NCBI RefSeq assembly: GCF_019703515.2 | Contig: NC_059368.1 | Span: 28,451,289-28,515,288 of the forward strand | Length of the DNA stretch: 64,000 nt | Source of the DNA: Myxocyprinus asiaticus | Lineage: Eukaryota; Chordata; Actinopteri; Cypriniformes; Catostomidae | Direction: 5' to 3' | Shown: positions 11,741 through 23,186 of the stretch, piece after piece | How positions within the stretch are numbered: position 1 is the first letter of the stretch | How the letters are laid out: the number at the start of each line of letters is the position of its first letter | Translations under genes and position numbers: made by a program | Notes under the pieces: generated by a model | Seen by the model: only the letters and a program-made list of their open reading frames with translations | What the model was told of the DNA's origin: nothing | Databases searched by the model: none

Positions 11741-13489
11741 GAAAGTACCTTAAGGAAGTAAATAGTCTATTTTAATGTCATTCTGACTTTATTTAGAATT
11801 AGAACGGGACTAAACTCTGACTCAGATTTTGATGAAAAACTAAGTAGAGAACTATCAAACCACTCCTGCAAAACTTGCAAGTTTTTAGTATTCTTCTTTA
11901 ATTATGTCAGCTCATTATCACATGCATGCACACACATGCAATAAAGAATTTAGATGGCTGAATAAATAAGACAATAGCACACTTAATCTTTAGACAGCTC
12001 ATTAAGGACTTCAAATTTAATTTAAAAACACTAAAAGGACAAAAGCACCAGGAGTGCCCACCCCCCAAATTTCTACCTTTTTATCTGTCGGTTTCTTACT
12101 CACTCCCCCAGCAACTCTAATATGGTCTGTGTTCCCGTAACCGTTCTTTAATTCCACCTCAGTCAGCCCATTGAAGGGCAATGAACCGCATGCTGATGAC
12201 CTCAATGTTACGCCCTGATTGGTCAATCTCGGTGACCAACAGCCCCCACATGGCCCAGACAAAGAAGACACTCTATCTCTGTAACTCTCTCCCATTCTCT
12301 GTGTTGACTCATCATTGTTTTTCTTTTACTTGTTCAGGAAAACAGTCAGCGCTGAAAGTTCTGTTCTGTTCTGATCGGAAGTAATCAAAAACAAACACCG
12401 CCTCTCGGCACGGCATGTAGTGTGTGTGCCGATACAGTAATCACCTCTCACCCACCATATCTTCCTCTGATCATTTGCTCTCTCCTGCTTTAAAAAAAAT
12501 AACGAGGGAAAAACAAGTTCCTATAAAAACAAGGAGGCCACATAGAGAGAGAGAAATTTGTACTCAGTGGTAAAGGGCTTGAGTAAGGTATTTCAAGGAA
12601 TGGTAAAAAATTTTTTTTTTTACAAAATTACTCCGCTAATAAAACAAGTTTGTCTTAAAAGCTCAAAGCTGTATCTCGTTTTAGAAGTGAGGGGGAAAAG
12701 ATATGAGGTAAAAAGAAACAGAAACAGAACAGGAGAACAGTGAGGCTAAGGAGACCACATACAGTAGAAAGGAAAATAAAGGGTTATTGCTGGAGTGGAA
12801 TTCAAATTCCAAAGAACAGCAAAAACTGCATAAGCGCATTCTTTCGGTAAGAATCACAAAGTCGGGTCAGTGAGACAGCACTAACTGTACATTCCTGTGT
12901 CCCACTTAAAAAGAAATGAAGGGGGAGAAAGAGTGAAAGAAAGGCTGCAGGGGAGAAAAGAAAGTCTTCATCCCTAAGTAATTTGCCTAAAAAGGATGTG
13001 ATGAATGAGTGTCAGGGACACAAAACATCTACCTCATGTTTAACAAGAGACTCCCCCAGTGCTCAGTTAGGGGGTAGGTGGAGAGGATAGAGAGAGGGAA
13101 ATGAAATAGTGCATAAAGATTACAATTCTTGCGTTCATTGGCAAAAGCCACTGTGCGTAACAGAGTTCACATTGACTAACTAACCTGACAGGCTTTTATG
13201 AGCACAGGCCTGAAATGGTAATGAAATAAGAGCTTCCATTGTGTTTGTGTGGGCAATGTGATAGCTCACCTTTCCACTAAGAAGGACATAGGAAGTGAAG
13301 ATCAAATCAAGGCAGAACTGGGCCTTCAGCAGTTCCTGACACATACACGCTCACACACACACTTGGGAAATTCCACTCAGGGTGTGATATGTCAAACCTC
13401 AGTGTGAAATTTAAAGCCTGTTTTATTGTAATTGTCACAATTCTGTGTGCATGTACAGTATATTTGTGAGTGTGTGAGCATCCCTGTAT
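11741..13489. other. Gene-free stretch
   Basis: A 92-codon open frame on the minus strand (12017-12295) lacks convincing splice sites or a domain. The rest is AT-rich with short GA-rich runs. No transposon ends were recognised. Confidence 0.35.
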
Positions 13490-14797
13490 TCACTACCATT
13501 AGTTAATATGAACTAGGGCTGCAATAACTAATCAATAAAATGGATAATTATAGATAACAGAATTGCAGTATCGATTAGTTGGATATATGCGGCAAGCACG
13601 GAGAAGCTCCATCAGTGACGTCACTTAACAGCCCCGGTGAAAAATGTGTTGCATGATAACTCATTTGAAAAACAACGGAGACAAGCTGAAGCAGAAGAAA
13701 CTCGACCTAAGTTGTCCAGTGCACTTCAAAGAAGATCATAGTAAGCATAGAGTTTAATGTGGAGCGGTTGCTGCTTCAGGTGCATTGACAGAGAGCTTAT
13801 GCTGTTTGATGTACTTGAGAGTTGTAAAGAGATGAGATTTCAGACGTGACTTAAAAGTCTTCAATGATCACTCTAGGATGTGTCCTGAACTGTTTATCCG
13901 GAAAAGTGAAGCATCCGGCAGAAAGCACATGCCATAATAAAAGCACGATTCAAAATAAAATCTAGTTGCCTGAAATTGAAGAAAAATATGTTATAACTGT
14001 ATAGTAAAATATGATATTCACTGTAATAATAATAATAATTAATCAAAATATCACAAGCAAGACAGCTGTTGAATAAAAGTTTGGCAAAAAAAAATGCAAT
14101 GACATGTTAAAAAGTTATATTTTCACTTGTTACATTTTTAAGAATTTATTGATTAGACACCATTTTGATGATTAAATTAAATTAAACTTTATAAAATGTT
14201 CAGGAAAGTTCTGGAAAATAATAATAAATATCAAAATAATTATTAAATAATTAAAAATAACTGTTCAATAGCACATTATAATATTAGCATATTTTTGCTG
14301 TGGTATCGAAATTGGTAATTTCACTGGTATCGATACCAACAACTGAAATTTTGGTACCGTGACAACACTAGTTGCAGCCCTAATATGAACTAACAATGAA
14401 CAATACAATACTTTACAGCACTTATCAGTCTTGGTTAATGTTCATTTCAACATATACTAATACATTTTTATATCAAAAGTTCCGTATGTTAGCAATTGTT
14501 CATTGTTAGTTCATGTCAGCTCATTGTGCATTAACTAATGTTAACAAATACAACTTTGGATTTCAAAAATGCATTAGTATATTTTGAAATTAACATTAAC
14601 CATTTTTCATTGTTAGCTCATGTTAACTAATATTGTTAGATAATGTTAACAAATGGAACCTTATTGTAAAGCGTTACCATTAACATTAACCATGATGAAT
14701 AAATGCTGTAAAGATATTTAATTCTTTGTTAGTTAATGATCCCTAGTGCATTTACTAATGATAACAAATAGAACCTTATTGTAAAGTGCTACCATGT
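13490..14797. mobile_element. Dispersed DNA-type repeat split by a hAT insertion
   Basis: Outside the inner hAT, the sequence is built from repeated TTAACATTAACCAT, GTTCATTGTTAGTTCATG and ACTAATGTTAACAAATA phrases and ends with GAACCTTATTGTAAAGTGCTACC, which I recognise as a high-copy cyprinid repeat. The left piece is short (about 13490-13513). The right piece is 14383-14797. Confidence 0.55.
13514..14382. mobile_element. Non-autonomous hAT-type element, 869 bp
   Basis: Starts TAGGGCTGCAATAAC and ends GTTGCAGCCCTA, giving inverted ends. It is flanked on both sides by the identical 8 bases ATATGAAC (13506-13513 and 14383-14390), the target duplication length of hAT transposases. Inside are AT-rich sequence and a GTGACGTCAC palindrome, with no transposase frame. 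Movement must have relied on a transposase made elsewhere. The exact duplication suggests the copy is fairly young, or at least that its borders are undisturbed. Confidence 0.85.
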
Positions 14798-15628
14798 CTG
14801 TTCATATTTCTGGACACACTCTTCCACAACACAAATAAACAAGTCAACAATATGGAAATATAAAAATAACATGTTGATTGTTAGACGTCACACTGTTTCC
14901 AACCAGAAAAGGCACACCACCCTTAGCCATTAGGCACTTTTCCCTTTCAGAACTTTAAGACAAAAATATTTTGCTATAAATATTTCACAATCTAAAATAT
15001 TTTGACTGAATTATAAGCCATGGCTATAATTGGTGGTTTTGTTAAGTTTACCTACTGGACATGTAAAACGTATGCCCTTGTTATGGTGCAATAATTAAAT
15101 ATGATGCAAGGATGTTATAAGTCCTCCAAGGTTTACAATCGCAGCAGAAATGTGGCCCTGCCAGTGCTCATAGACAGCTGGGCTGTGATTGACTAAATGT
15201 ATGGAGATATATGTGTGTGATCTATGCCATCGATTGACTGTATGGATAGGGGCTGGTTCGATCAATGCCATCGACCACGGGGGAGATTCATCTGTGTTTG
15301 AAACCATGGGAGGAGTTGCCGATTCGGCCCTCCAAATATTTCACACTGAGACCCTTCAAAACACATTCTTCCAAAACGGTGTGCTGAGTCTCCCCTCTAT
15401 AAACACCCCCTGCTATAAGCAACCATAACACTCAACCTCCCCCCCTCATTTCACAAACACACATAAAAACCCCACCCTTCCCCCATCTGTTGGACACTCT
15501 CCTTCCAACAGTGGCTTGTAAAGAATCAAAGTTGAAACCAAACTGTGGAATGAGACCACTTAGCCACACATTTCTTTTAGCATTCAGCATTTGTTTGAGA
15601 CCAAATTCAAGAAAACATCCTTGTTTAC
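14798..15628. other. No recognised gene; downstream intron of the putative host gene
   Basis: On the minus strand this lies after the donor site of the exon at 15629-15737, so it would be intron. A 79-codon plus-strand frame at 15189-15428 has no recognisable domain. Confidence 0.35.
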
Positions 15629-15737
15629 CTTTGAGTAGAACTTGTCCCTCAGTGATGACATCACCGGTCATGATGTCGTACTGTGTCTCCACGAAACCGG
15701 GCTGACACGGCATCGCCCCTGTGCCCTGGACCGCCAC
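15629..15737 (-). CDS. Putative internal exon (exon 2) of an unnamed secreted/membrane protein gene
   Basis: Read on the minus strand, a pyrimidine-rich tract ends in TTTCGGCAG (acceptor) and the exon ends AAAG followed by GTAAAC (donor). The 109 bases encode 36 codons plus one base, with no stop. The peptide contains [20 protein letters not shown] and then [11 protein letters not shown]. The incoming phase is 0, which matches the phase-0 donor of the signal-peptide exon at 19171-19218. Base composition is more GC-rich than the flanks, as expected for an exon. The 16-codon exon plus this one would give a signal peptide followed by an extracellular segment with one cysteine. I do not recognise the family and give no function. 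The next exon was not found. An alternative is a chance open segment with splice-like borders. Confidence 0.55.
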
Positions 15738-16898
15738 CTGCCGAAAGACAAGAGCACCAGACAAATTAATCCCCTGATTAATGGTGATTAATAAACATCA
15801 CCCCTCAGCATGGGCCAACATACACCACGCCAAGAGCCAAATATCCAGAATCCCAGGAGGAATCGATGGACATAATGATTGCACTCTTTCACCATAAACA
15901 GAGGAAATGAGGCAGAACTCTGCTCAAGAAAAGCACTGCGATGAGACTTCAAGAGTCGGCGAGTCCATTGATCAAGCTCAAAATGAACTCTTTGAATTTG
16001 CAATACTATTGTATTTCGCACCGATTACCCACTAATTTACAACATATCAGCTAAATTAAATAAGGTTTATTGCAGCAATATCCATAACAATATTCTGCGC
16101 CGCTCCTAAATTATTCAATTTTTCTTGATTCTACTTTCCCCAAAGCATAGGGAGTGCTTTCTATCTCCCCTCCCCTGCTGTCCGCCCTCCAGTGGCACTA
16201 GGGCATCTGTTATTTTGAGGTGGGTGTAATTTGACTGATGAGGTCAGGAGGAAGAGTCGTTAGGAAAGCAGAGCTGACCAGGCTACACGCAGTCTGACTT
16301 GAACGCCGTGGTCTGGTGCAGCACTTATATAAAAACACAAACACACACACAGCTGGCACAAGCACTCCAGTGACACCAGTCACAAACCCCCTTTATGGCT
16401 TACACTTAAAACAGGCATGCACACCTAGCGTAGTGGTGTTTAACAGCTATCGATCAGCACAAAGCCTCTTTCATTCTCAACTTCAGTCCCATCAGAAAAA
16501 TAAACAATGAACATGGAGTCATTCCATATAAATGTAGCTATCTAACGGCATGAGCTAACCTGATAAGACACAAGGTCCGTATCTTAGCATAATCAAAGGT
16601 AAATTTGGCTTTTAGTGGATGCTAGTTTAAGAGATCAAACGAGGATTGAGTGGTGGTCCTGATGTCCACCAAAACAAGCCTATTTGTTTTAGAATAAGAT
16701 CAAATGCAGGAGGAAGGCAGCTAGCTGTGCTTGTTAATAAGACCATAGTCAATTTATCAAACATGTTAATTACTTGTTAGCTCAAAGGATGCTGACTTAT
16801 TTCCCTCCTGCACACAACTGATCAAATATTTGCTTGTGTTCTAACAAAGATCATCATCAACCATGGCAGAATAGTCACTGCCAGAGCCAAAGGTTTGC
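15738..16898. other. First part of the putative intron 1
   Basis: No repeat of a known type or second gene was recognised. The minus-strand 77-codon frame at 15788-16021 runs into AT-rich intron-like sequence and has no domain. Confidence 0.35.
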
Positions 16899-16971
16899 TT
16901 AAAGGAATATTCAGGGTTTAATAGTTCAAGTAAAGCTCAATCGACAGCATTTGTGGCAAAATGATGATTAC

Positions 16972-17031
<60 letters not shown>

Positions 17032-17470
17032 TATAATAATAATTTTAATTTGTCCCTCCTTCAAAAAAGAGGCAAAAATTGAGGTTACAGTGAGGCACTT
17101 AAAATGGAAGGGAATGGGGCCAATTCTGGAGTATTTAAAGGCAAAACTGTGAATCTTATGTTATAAAAGCACTTACATTTATTCTTCTGTTACTAATTGT
17201 GCATTATTTGAGCTGTAAAGTTGTTTAAATTGTCGTTTTATGGACACTGTAGGGATTAGTGTGTTATGTTGACATGGCAGCGAAGTTGGATATAATTTTG
17301 CATATAACTAAACAGAAAAGGTAAGCGATTTTATCATACTAAAATCATGCTAATCTGAATACTGTTTACGTCTTGTGGCTATAATTTTAAATATTTTCAT
17401 GTTTACAGATTGGCCCCATTCGCTTCCATTTTAAGTGCCTTACTGTAACCAAGATTTTATTTTATTGTTT

Positions 17471-17505
<35 letters not shown>

Positions 17506-17606
17506 AAAGGCCAGACAAGTAGAAATTCATTTTTTGGTAATCAACATTATGCCACAAATGTTGTCGATTGAGCTTAACTTGCACTGAACTCGTGATATTC
17601 CTTTAA
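16899..17606. mobile_element. Palindromic MITE with simple repeats in both arms
   Basis: The left end AAAGGAATATTCAGGGTT and the right end GATATTCCTTT are inverse. Longer arm matches also face each other: CTCAATCGACAGCATTTGTG against CCACAAATGTTGTCGATTGA, and GTGAGGCACTTAAAATGGAA against CATTTTAAGTGCCTTACTGT. A (TA)n tract (about 16974-17027) interrupts the left arm and a poly-T tract (about 17470-17500) sits at the corresponding place in the right arm. It is flanked by TTAAA-like sequence. No coding capacity. Confidence 0.75.
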
Positions 17607-19170
17607 AATCGACTGTTTTCTTGATCAGGTTTTATTTATTTTTGTCTCCAACCAATTAAGCTGCCTTGCAGCTGATAATATATCCGCAGGACCCATATAT
17701 AAAGCCGGCACTTCAGGGGTGTGTTTAAAAATCTGACTTTAAACTGTCCTGTCAGCAATTGCTTAGCAATATGCTGCCTCTGCACATCCTTACAGAGGGA
17801 ATGATTCTAGATGGAGCCGCACCAGCGGCCCCGCTGACATGAAGAATAGCTGAGAAACAAACGGAAAAAGAGGCAGTAGACGCTATAAAGCCAAAGGAGA
17901 TCGAATAAAGACACTGTCACACTGTGCTCTCGCTTTATAGTGTCTGCGATAAATTAGAATGCGATTGGCGCGCCGGCGACCTTTAATGGTTCAAAAATTC
18001 GAATTAGAATTTTAAATGTAAGCCCTCGCTCTGAAAGAATGCGCTCCCCCTGACTAGCAGAGGTATTTAAACATGTGGAACCGTTACAGCACGAGCACAA
18101 ACAACATTAACGGCAGTAAAACGCGACATTTATGTTACACTTAAAAAAACTTGCCCCCAGAAGACATTTACGAGATAAAGGCTGCTACTTTTGACCGCAA
18201 ATACAACATTAAAACCAGGACCAAATGGCTGATGGCCAAATGTTAACTTTATTGTTATGTAAATTTCGAACGTTCGGTTCCATGATTACATCATAATTTT
18301 CTCAGTCGAGGTGCATAAAAACAGAACATCAAATTGACTGCTCTCCGCGTTCAAATAATTCAGCTAGACTAGGCATTTTCAGCAATTTAGAGGGCAGCAG
18401 ACCCAACAACCTGACAACACGCCTCGTTTCTCCACTCGCTGATTCAGGTCAGAGTGATTTGTTCATATTTGGGTGACGCTTAGCCCCGTTGTTCGCAGTG
18501 ACATTTCACATTTCCACAACTAAAAGAGATTGAGTTAACGGAAAAGGACAGTAACCTCGCGGCCACTTCAACGAGCTGTTCATTAACTGATTATTGTTAC
18601 ATTTCTTTCATCAGTCAGAACGGAACCATTGTGACCTAATCACATCCACGAGGGTAACTTTTCCCTCTCGTGCCAAAAGAAGCGAGAGAGACCCGCATTT
18701 CGTCTGCGACTGGCTCCGGTTCAGCACGGGACGGTTTGAACGGGCTGCTAGTACAATGTACGACAGTTGCTCTAGGATTCACGCCATATAAAAATCCAGC
18801 CACATCGCACACCTACACGCGCTAGGGACGCGCTAGTATGGAATTGCATATGACGCCAACTAAATGCAATATAAATTATTTTACCATAAGAGACAAACCG
18901 AAACATGGATAGGATTGAATTAAATGGCTACGAGCCACCTATCGTCCTATTTGAATATCATTACACTAAGCATAAGCTCTTATTTGTATTTTCACAGAAA
19001 ATAAGGCAGACACATTATTGCGTCGAATTGTTCTGTAGCTGACAAACACCCATAATATAAATAATAACAATTACAAACATGCCAAACCCCGGTAAACATA
19101 AGCCAGCATCGCTACAGCAAACCTCGAGCCCGTGCTTGCGCGCACATCGCCTCCGGACCATGTATTTTAC
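17607..19170. other. Rest of putative intron 1, with a complex CpG-containing part
   Basis: Sequence around 17690-18800 is richer in CpG and free of simple repeats. It includes a GGCGCGCCGGCG run near 17967. No exon was supported. It may hold regulatory sequence of the minus-strand gene, but nothing specific can be shown. Confidence 0.3.
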
Positions 19171-19218
19171 CTGCACAGCCGCGAGAAGCGCCAGCATCAC
19201 GCCTCCCGAACGGTACAT
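19171..19218 (-). CDS. Putative first coding exon with signal peptide
   Basis: On the minus strand an ATG at 19218 (context AAACGATGTAC) opens the peptide MYRSGGVMLALLAAVQ, then GTAAAATAC follows CTGTGCAG as a splice donor in phase 0. A short basic start followed by a hydrophobic run is a signal-peptide pattern, and a signal-peptide exon with a phase-0 donor is common for vertebrate secreted proteins. Joined to 15629-15737 the frame stays open through 52 codons. The upstream sequence to about 19520 is GC-rich with CGG and CTG repeats, as in a vertebrate 5' leader. Only the start of the protein is visible, so its family and role remain unknown. Confidence 0.55.
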
Positions 19219-19520
19219 CGTTTAAATCCCGTCTTTATGAAGACTCCGATAGAACTGGCCGTTTTCCTTGAGGACCGATGCGTTATAATGTTCCGTAAGG
19301 TAGCAGCAGCAGTGGCGGCGGCATGTAGCGATAGATTCGTTCCTCTCTCTCTGTCTCTGGCACTGAACCGCGCTGCTCACAGTCTGGTACTGACGCTCAG
19401 CTCACTCTCTCAGTTCAACAGCAGTTCATCACCTCAGTTGCGCCCTCTAGCTTCCGCTATCGGTACTGCGCCGGAGAAGGTGCTCCTTCCCCTATGTCAC
19501 CCCATTCAGCCTCCGGAAGT
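19219..19520 (-). promoter_or_regulatory. GC-rich 5' leader / promoter-proximal region of the putative gene
   Basis: This is the most GC- and CpG-rich 300 bases in the 15-21 kb part, with a GCAGCAGCAGTGGCGGCGGC run at 19304-19323 and CT-rich sequence at 19340-19360. No clear TATA box was found, which fits a CpG-type promoter. The transcription start cannot be placed from sequence alone. Confidence 0.35.
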
Positions 19521-20152
19521 CACAGTGAAGAAGACAAGACCCCGCCTCCTTCAATACAACAAAAGGAAAATCTTCTCTCTTTAACCCCACCCCAACCCCT
19601 TAATGCTCACTAATAGGCAGGAGGGACTGAGAATTCCTGGATTTAAAGTGCATCTCTCATCTAGGTGGGCTACTTTGAAAATCTAATGGTGTTATTAGCT
19701 TCTGCAAGCATTGTTAAGACTCCATGTTGATTAAATCAAAATAAGGCAATTCAATAAAGGCCCAATTTGGCTTTATTTATTACAAAATCTCACGAGTATA
19801 TCAGGTGGGAGGGAAATTATGCCCCTCATATGCTGTGAATCTTAAATAGTGTGAAATCACAATGTAAATTGATTTTTATGACAGTGCTGAAATATGATTA
19901 GGGAATTTGCTCAGGTGATGTCTTATTCCACTGTTGACTTGTGGGCACGACTGTGTCTCTAGTCGTGGCAGGCAGGGACAGGGAAACTGGCACTTGGAGT
20001 TCCTGTGACAGCAGCGAATGTCTACGGAGCAGATGTCCTGCACACTCTGAGAGAGTCTCCGGTCATCAGCGCGCACCACCATCTGCTCATCATTACCGGC
20101 CGGCCGGAACACACAAACACACACAAACCGTGGAGCTGCCGGTCTGTCTAAG

Positions 20153-20160
20153 TGACGTCA
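20153..20160. promoter_or_regulatory. Perfect CRE palindrome TGACGTCA
   Basis: A full CREB/ATF consensus site about 0.9 kb upstream of the putative start exon (minus-strand gene). A GC-rich, repeat-poor segment (19940-20190) surrounds it. An 8-base match is expected about once per 65 kb by chance, and another lies inside the hAT at 13616-13623, so function is uncertain. Confidence 0.2.
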
Positions 20161-20477
20161 GAGGTTGGCCTAGAGAGACAGAGAGATAAAAGATAAAGAG
20201 AGGGTAAAAGAGGAAAAAAGACATAATCTACCTGAACATACCAGTGATAGTCCTAATGGTACTTTTTAAGAAAGTGTATCCACAACATTGTGTTTAAGAT
20301 GGCAGCCAAATGCAACTGCTTCTTTCAAGGCTTTCAAAGTTGCCAAACGTGACATCAAACTGAAAATTAACCTTAATATTATCGTCATTCTGTCTTAGGT
20401 ACTGAAACTGAAGCTTTATGGCAAGATATTTCATTACACCTCTATAATATTGTATCAGCCCATTACCAAAATTATTA

Positions 20478-21128
20478 AAGGGATATTTCACCCCAAAAAA
20501 AAGGAAAATTCTCTCATCATTTACTCCCCTCATGCCATCCCAGATGTGTATGTCTTTCTTCTGCTGAACACAAACAAAGATTTTTAGAAGAATATCTCAG
20601 CTCTGTAGGTCAAAACAATGCAGGTGAATGGTGACCTGAAATTTGAAGCTCCAATAAGCACACAAAGGCAGTATAAAAGAAATCAATATGATGTTAGTGA
20701 GTTAATCCATGTCTTCTGAAGCGATCCAATGGGTTTTGGGTGAGGACAGACCAAATATAATTCCTTTTACACTATAAATCTTGGCATCTGCAGTCTCCTT
20801 GATGATCATGATTTCAAGCTTAATTACACTTCCTAGTGCTTGACGCATGCGCAGAGTGCTAGATGGTGCTGGGATGTGTGATTGAGCTTGAGTGCCTAGA
20901 GTCTGCAATACCAATTCAGAAAACATGGATTTAACCACTGGAGTCTTGTGGATTACCTTTATGTGCTTTTTGGAGCTTCAAAGTTCTGGTCACCATTCAC
21001 TTGCATTGCATGGACCAACAGAGATATTCTTCTAAAAATCTTTGTTGAAAGTCATACATATCTGGGATGGCATGAGGGTGTGTAAATGATGAGAGAGTTT
21101 TCATTTTTAGGTGAACTATTCCTTTAAG
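20478..21128. mobile_element. Complete palindromic MITE, family A (about 650 bp)
   Basis: Starts AAAGGGATATTTCACCCC and ends TTTTTAGGTGAACTATTCCTTTAA. Each arm carries TCTCATCATTTACTC / GTAAATGATGAGAGAG, ATCCCAGATGTGTATG / CATACATATCTGGGAT and AGAAGAATATCTC / GAGATATTCTTCT in mirror order. The centre (about 20700-20940) is unique sequence. This is the fullest family A copy in the window and the reference for the partial ones. Confidence 0.8.
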
Positions 21129-22049
21129 AAGTGCTACCTTGTGCCTTGCTTTATCTTCACAACAACACCAATTCATTGAGGTTGAAATTGTGATTGGTCC
21201 ATTATATATAACTAATTCTGGCAACTACTCAATAGTCACACATATTTAGCTGCTTAATGAATAATTTGGGAGGAAATGACCAGAGAGGTCCTCTCATATC
21301 TGCTGAAAATCTATAAGTAGACATAGTCCACTACTCCTACAATGCTAAAAGCATTATGGTCAGAACAGAACATTATGGCTGGCTAACTAGCCATCTCTCC
21401 TGGGAGGCCCTTCTCTCACTTTAAACTTCCTATGGACAGAATAATTAGTTTTCTTGCAGACTACATTTTCCATGCCCTGGACCATATTTCAACCAGACCA
21501 TGTTTATAATGCCCTGGCTACCCTTTGAGTCATGAGCCATGCTGAATTGCAGCATCTGCTAAATGAATAAAATAAAAAAGAGCAAATGTAACTGTCCCAC
21601 AAGGAAATATTTAGATTTATTAGGTGGTCTTCATATAGGCCAGAAATATTTATTATCACACACACGAATAATAGCAACCTAATGAGCATGGAAAAAACTG
21701 TGGCTCATAATTAATTTACTTTATGGTGATTGGCTTTAAAAAGCTGACAGGAATCTCATTGGTCTGCTGAAAGAAGAATATATATCATTGTATTAGAGTT
21801 CTTTAGCAGTTATTGGGGTTAAGGGTTACACCAAGAATGTTTATTTGGACATGAAATACCTTTGGGAAGTTGATTTGTCCTGTGGTTTGACATGCTATGC
21901 TCCATCTAAAGCAGCATTTTGTTTATTTTTTGATCATTATTTTGCATGCAGCTTTTATGTCCTCATGCTAACTCAGAGACGACATGAAATATTTGTACTT
22001 TTAAAAATTCACTATGAACTGGCGAAGGCAAAAAGGTGATTAAAGGACT
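21129..22049. other. No recognised gene
   Basis: AT-rich with short unrelated frames. No exon with splice sites, no transposon end. Confidence 0.4.
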
Positions 22050-22194
22050 AGTATAAAAAAGGAATACTTCAAAAATGAAAATTCATAATTTACTCACCCT
22101 CCAAACACATACACTTTCTATATTATGCTGAACACAAAGGAAGTAAAGAAGACCACCATGTGTCTTTGCAATAAAAAAATTATTTTCACGAACA
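22050..22194. mobile_element. Left arm of a MITE directly before the LINE
   Basis: Reads GGAATACTTCAAAAATGAAA, then TTCATAATTTACTCACCCTC and TGCTGAACACAAA, similar to the family A left arm. It stops where the LINE 5' end (GGGGACATGTGACGC) begins. A family A right arm resumes beyond the LINE at 28373-28680, so the LINE may have landed inside the MITE. Confidence 0.45.
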
Positions 22195-22334
22195 GGGGGA
22201 CATGTGACGCCATGCGAGAAGCAGACGTGTGAGTGACTAGCTCTGCGCACTTTGCTAGTTTTTAAAAATATTTTCATGTTATAATCTGGTGAGATTCGAT
22301 ACACCCAGTTACATATTTGCTCTTTGAGGTAAAC

Positions 22335-23186
22335 ATGGCAAAGAAGTCAACATCCTCAGACTCTGGAGACATTAAAAGACACTTACGTGCTCAAGCTGAG
22401 GCCTCTGACGGGCCTGCGAGCCGGGGACTCGATTTGGATAGCGCGTCGGGAGAAGATATTCAGCATCAACTGTCCAACATCTTGGTGATGCTGACGAAGG
22501 TTGTTGCTGATTTGGAGGATCTCGCTGTAATACATCGATCTATTACGGCGATGGAAACAAAATTCTCTGAGTTGGTCACAAGAGCCGCAGATGTTGAGAA
22601 ACGAATCGATTATCTGGAGTGGTCCGAGAGGGAATTATCCGCTAATCCGCCCGCGTCCAAAACAGACTTGGAACACATTTTGGAAAAACTTGAATATTTA
22701 AAAAATACAGGTATAAGCCGAAGGAATAACTTACGAATTGTTGGAATTCCTGAGCATGAAGAGGGCAGAGATATGGTGAAATTCCTGGACGAGCTCTTCC
22801 TGTGTCTGCTTGACATAACAGGCCATAAACTGGAAATCGAGCGAGCTCACAGAGTCCCTGCTCGCAGATCTGCTGAGGGAGACAGGCCCCGATCAATCCT
22901 GGCCAAATTTCTGAGATCATCTGGTAAAGATCTCATGTTGCGCCAGGCGAGGAGCAAAGGAAATATTTCTTGGAAGAGTCACAATATTTTCTTGTTCCTG
23001 GAATTTGCGAGTTCGACAAGAGAGAAACGCGATCGGTTCAAGGAATGTAAGAAACTCTTACATCAACGGAAGATCGCTTTTGCACTGATGTTTCCGGCCA
23101 AACTGAGAATAGATACCAGGGACGGCAGCAAAGTATTTACATGTCCCAAACAGGCACTTTTTTCCTTTATAAATACATTGGAGTGA
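22335..23186 (+). CDS. LINE ORF1 protein (L1-type RNA-binding protein), apparently intact
   Basis: 283 codons from the ATG at 22335, ending TGA at 23184. An in-frame TTG six codons upstream is less likely as the start. The N-terminal part (residues about 35-125) is rich in heptad-like Leu/Ile/Val spacing and acidic/basic residues, fitting the ORF1p coiled coil. The middle holds SRRNNLRIVGIPE, then EIERAHRVPARR, the signature of the L1-type RRM domain (Transposase_22 family). The C-terminal part has KLLHQRKIAFALMFPAKLRI, typical of the C-terminal domain. The protein coats LINE RNA and has nucleic-acid chaperone activity in the family. It is the only large open frame of this element, which suggests either recent insertion or chance survival. 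Function of this copy alone is not expected, since ORF2 is dead. Confidence 0.85.
   Translation: MAKKSTSSDSGDIKRHLRAQAEASDGPASRGLDLDSASGEDIQHQLSNILVMLTKVVADLEDLAVIHRSITAMETKFSELVTRAADVEKRIDYLEWSERELSANPPASKTDLEHILEKLEYLKNTGISRRNNLRIVGIPEHEEGRDMVKFLDELFLCLLDITGHKLEIERAHRVPARRSAEGDRPRSILAKFLRSSGKDLMLRQARSKGNISWKSHNIFLFLEFASSTREKRDRFKECKKLLHQRKIAFALMFPAKLRIDTRDGSKVFTCPKQALFSFINTLE

Noticed and set aside
12017..12295. 92-codon minus-strand frame, and a hydrophobic alternative frame within it
   Set aside because: No pyrimidine tract before it and no credible donor in frame. The hydrophobic frame ends in a stop before any donor.
19132..19584. 150-codon plus-strand frame over the putative start exon
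   Set aside because: No domain, and the minus strand offers a signal peptide with a matching splice donor. Open because of GC-rich composition.
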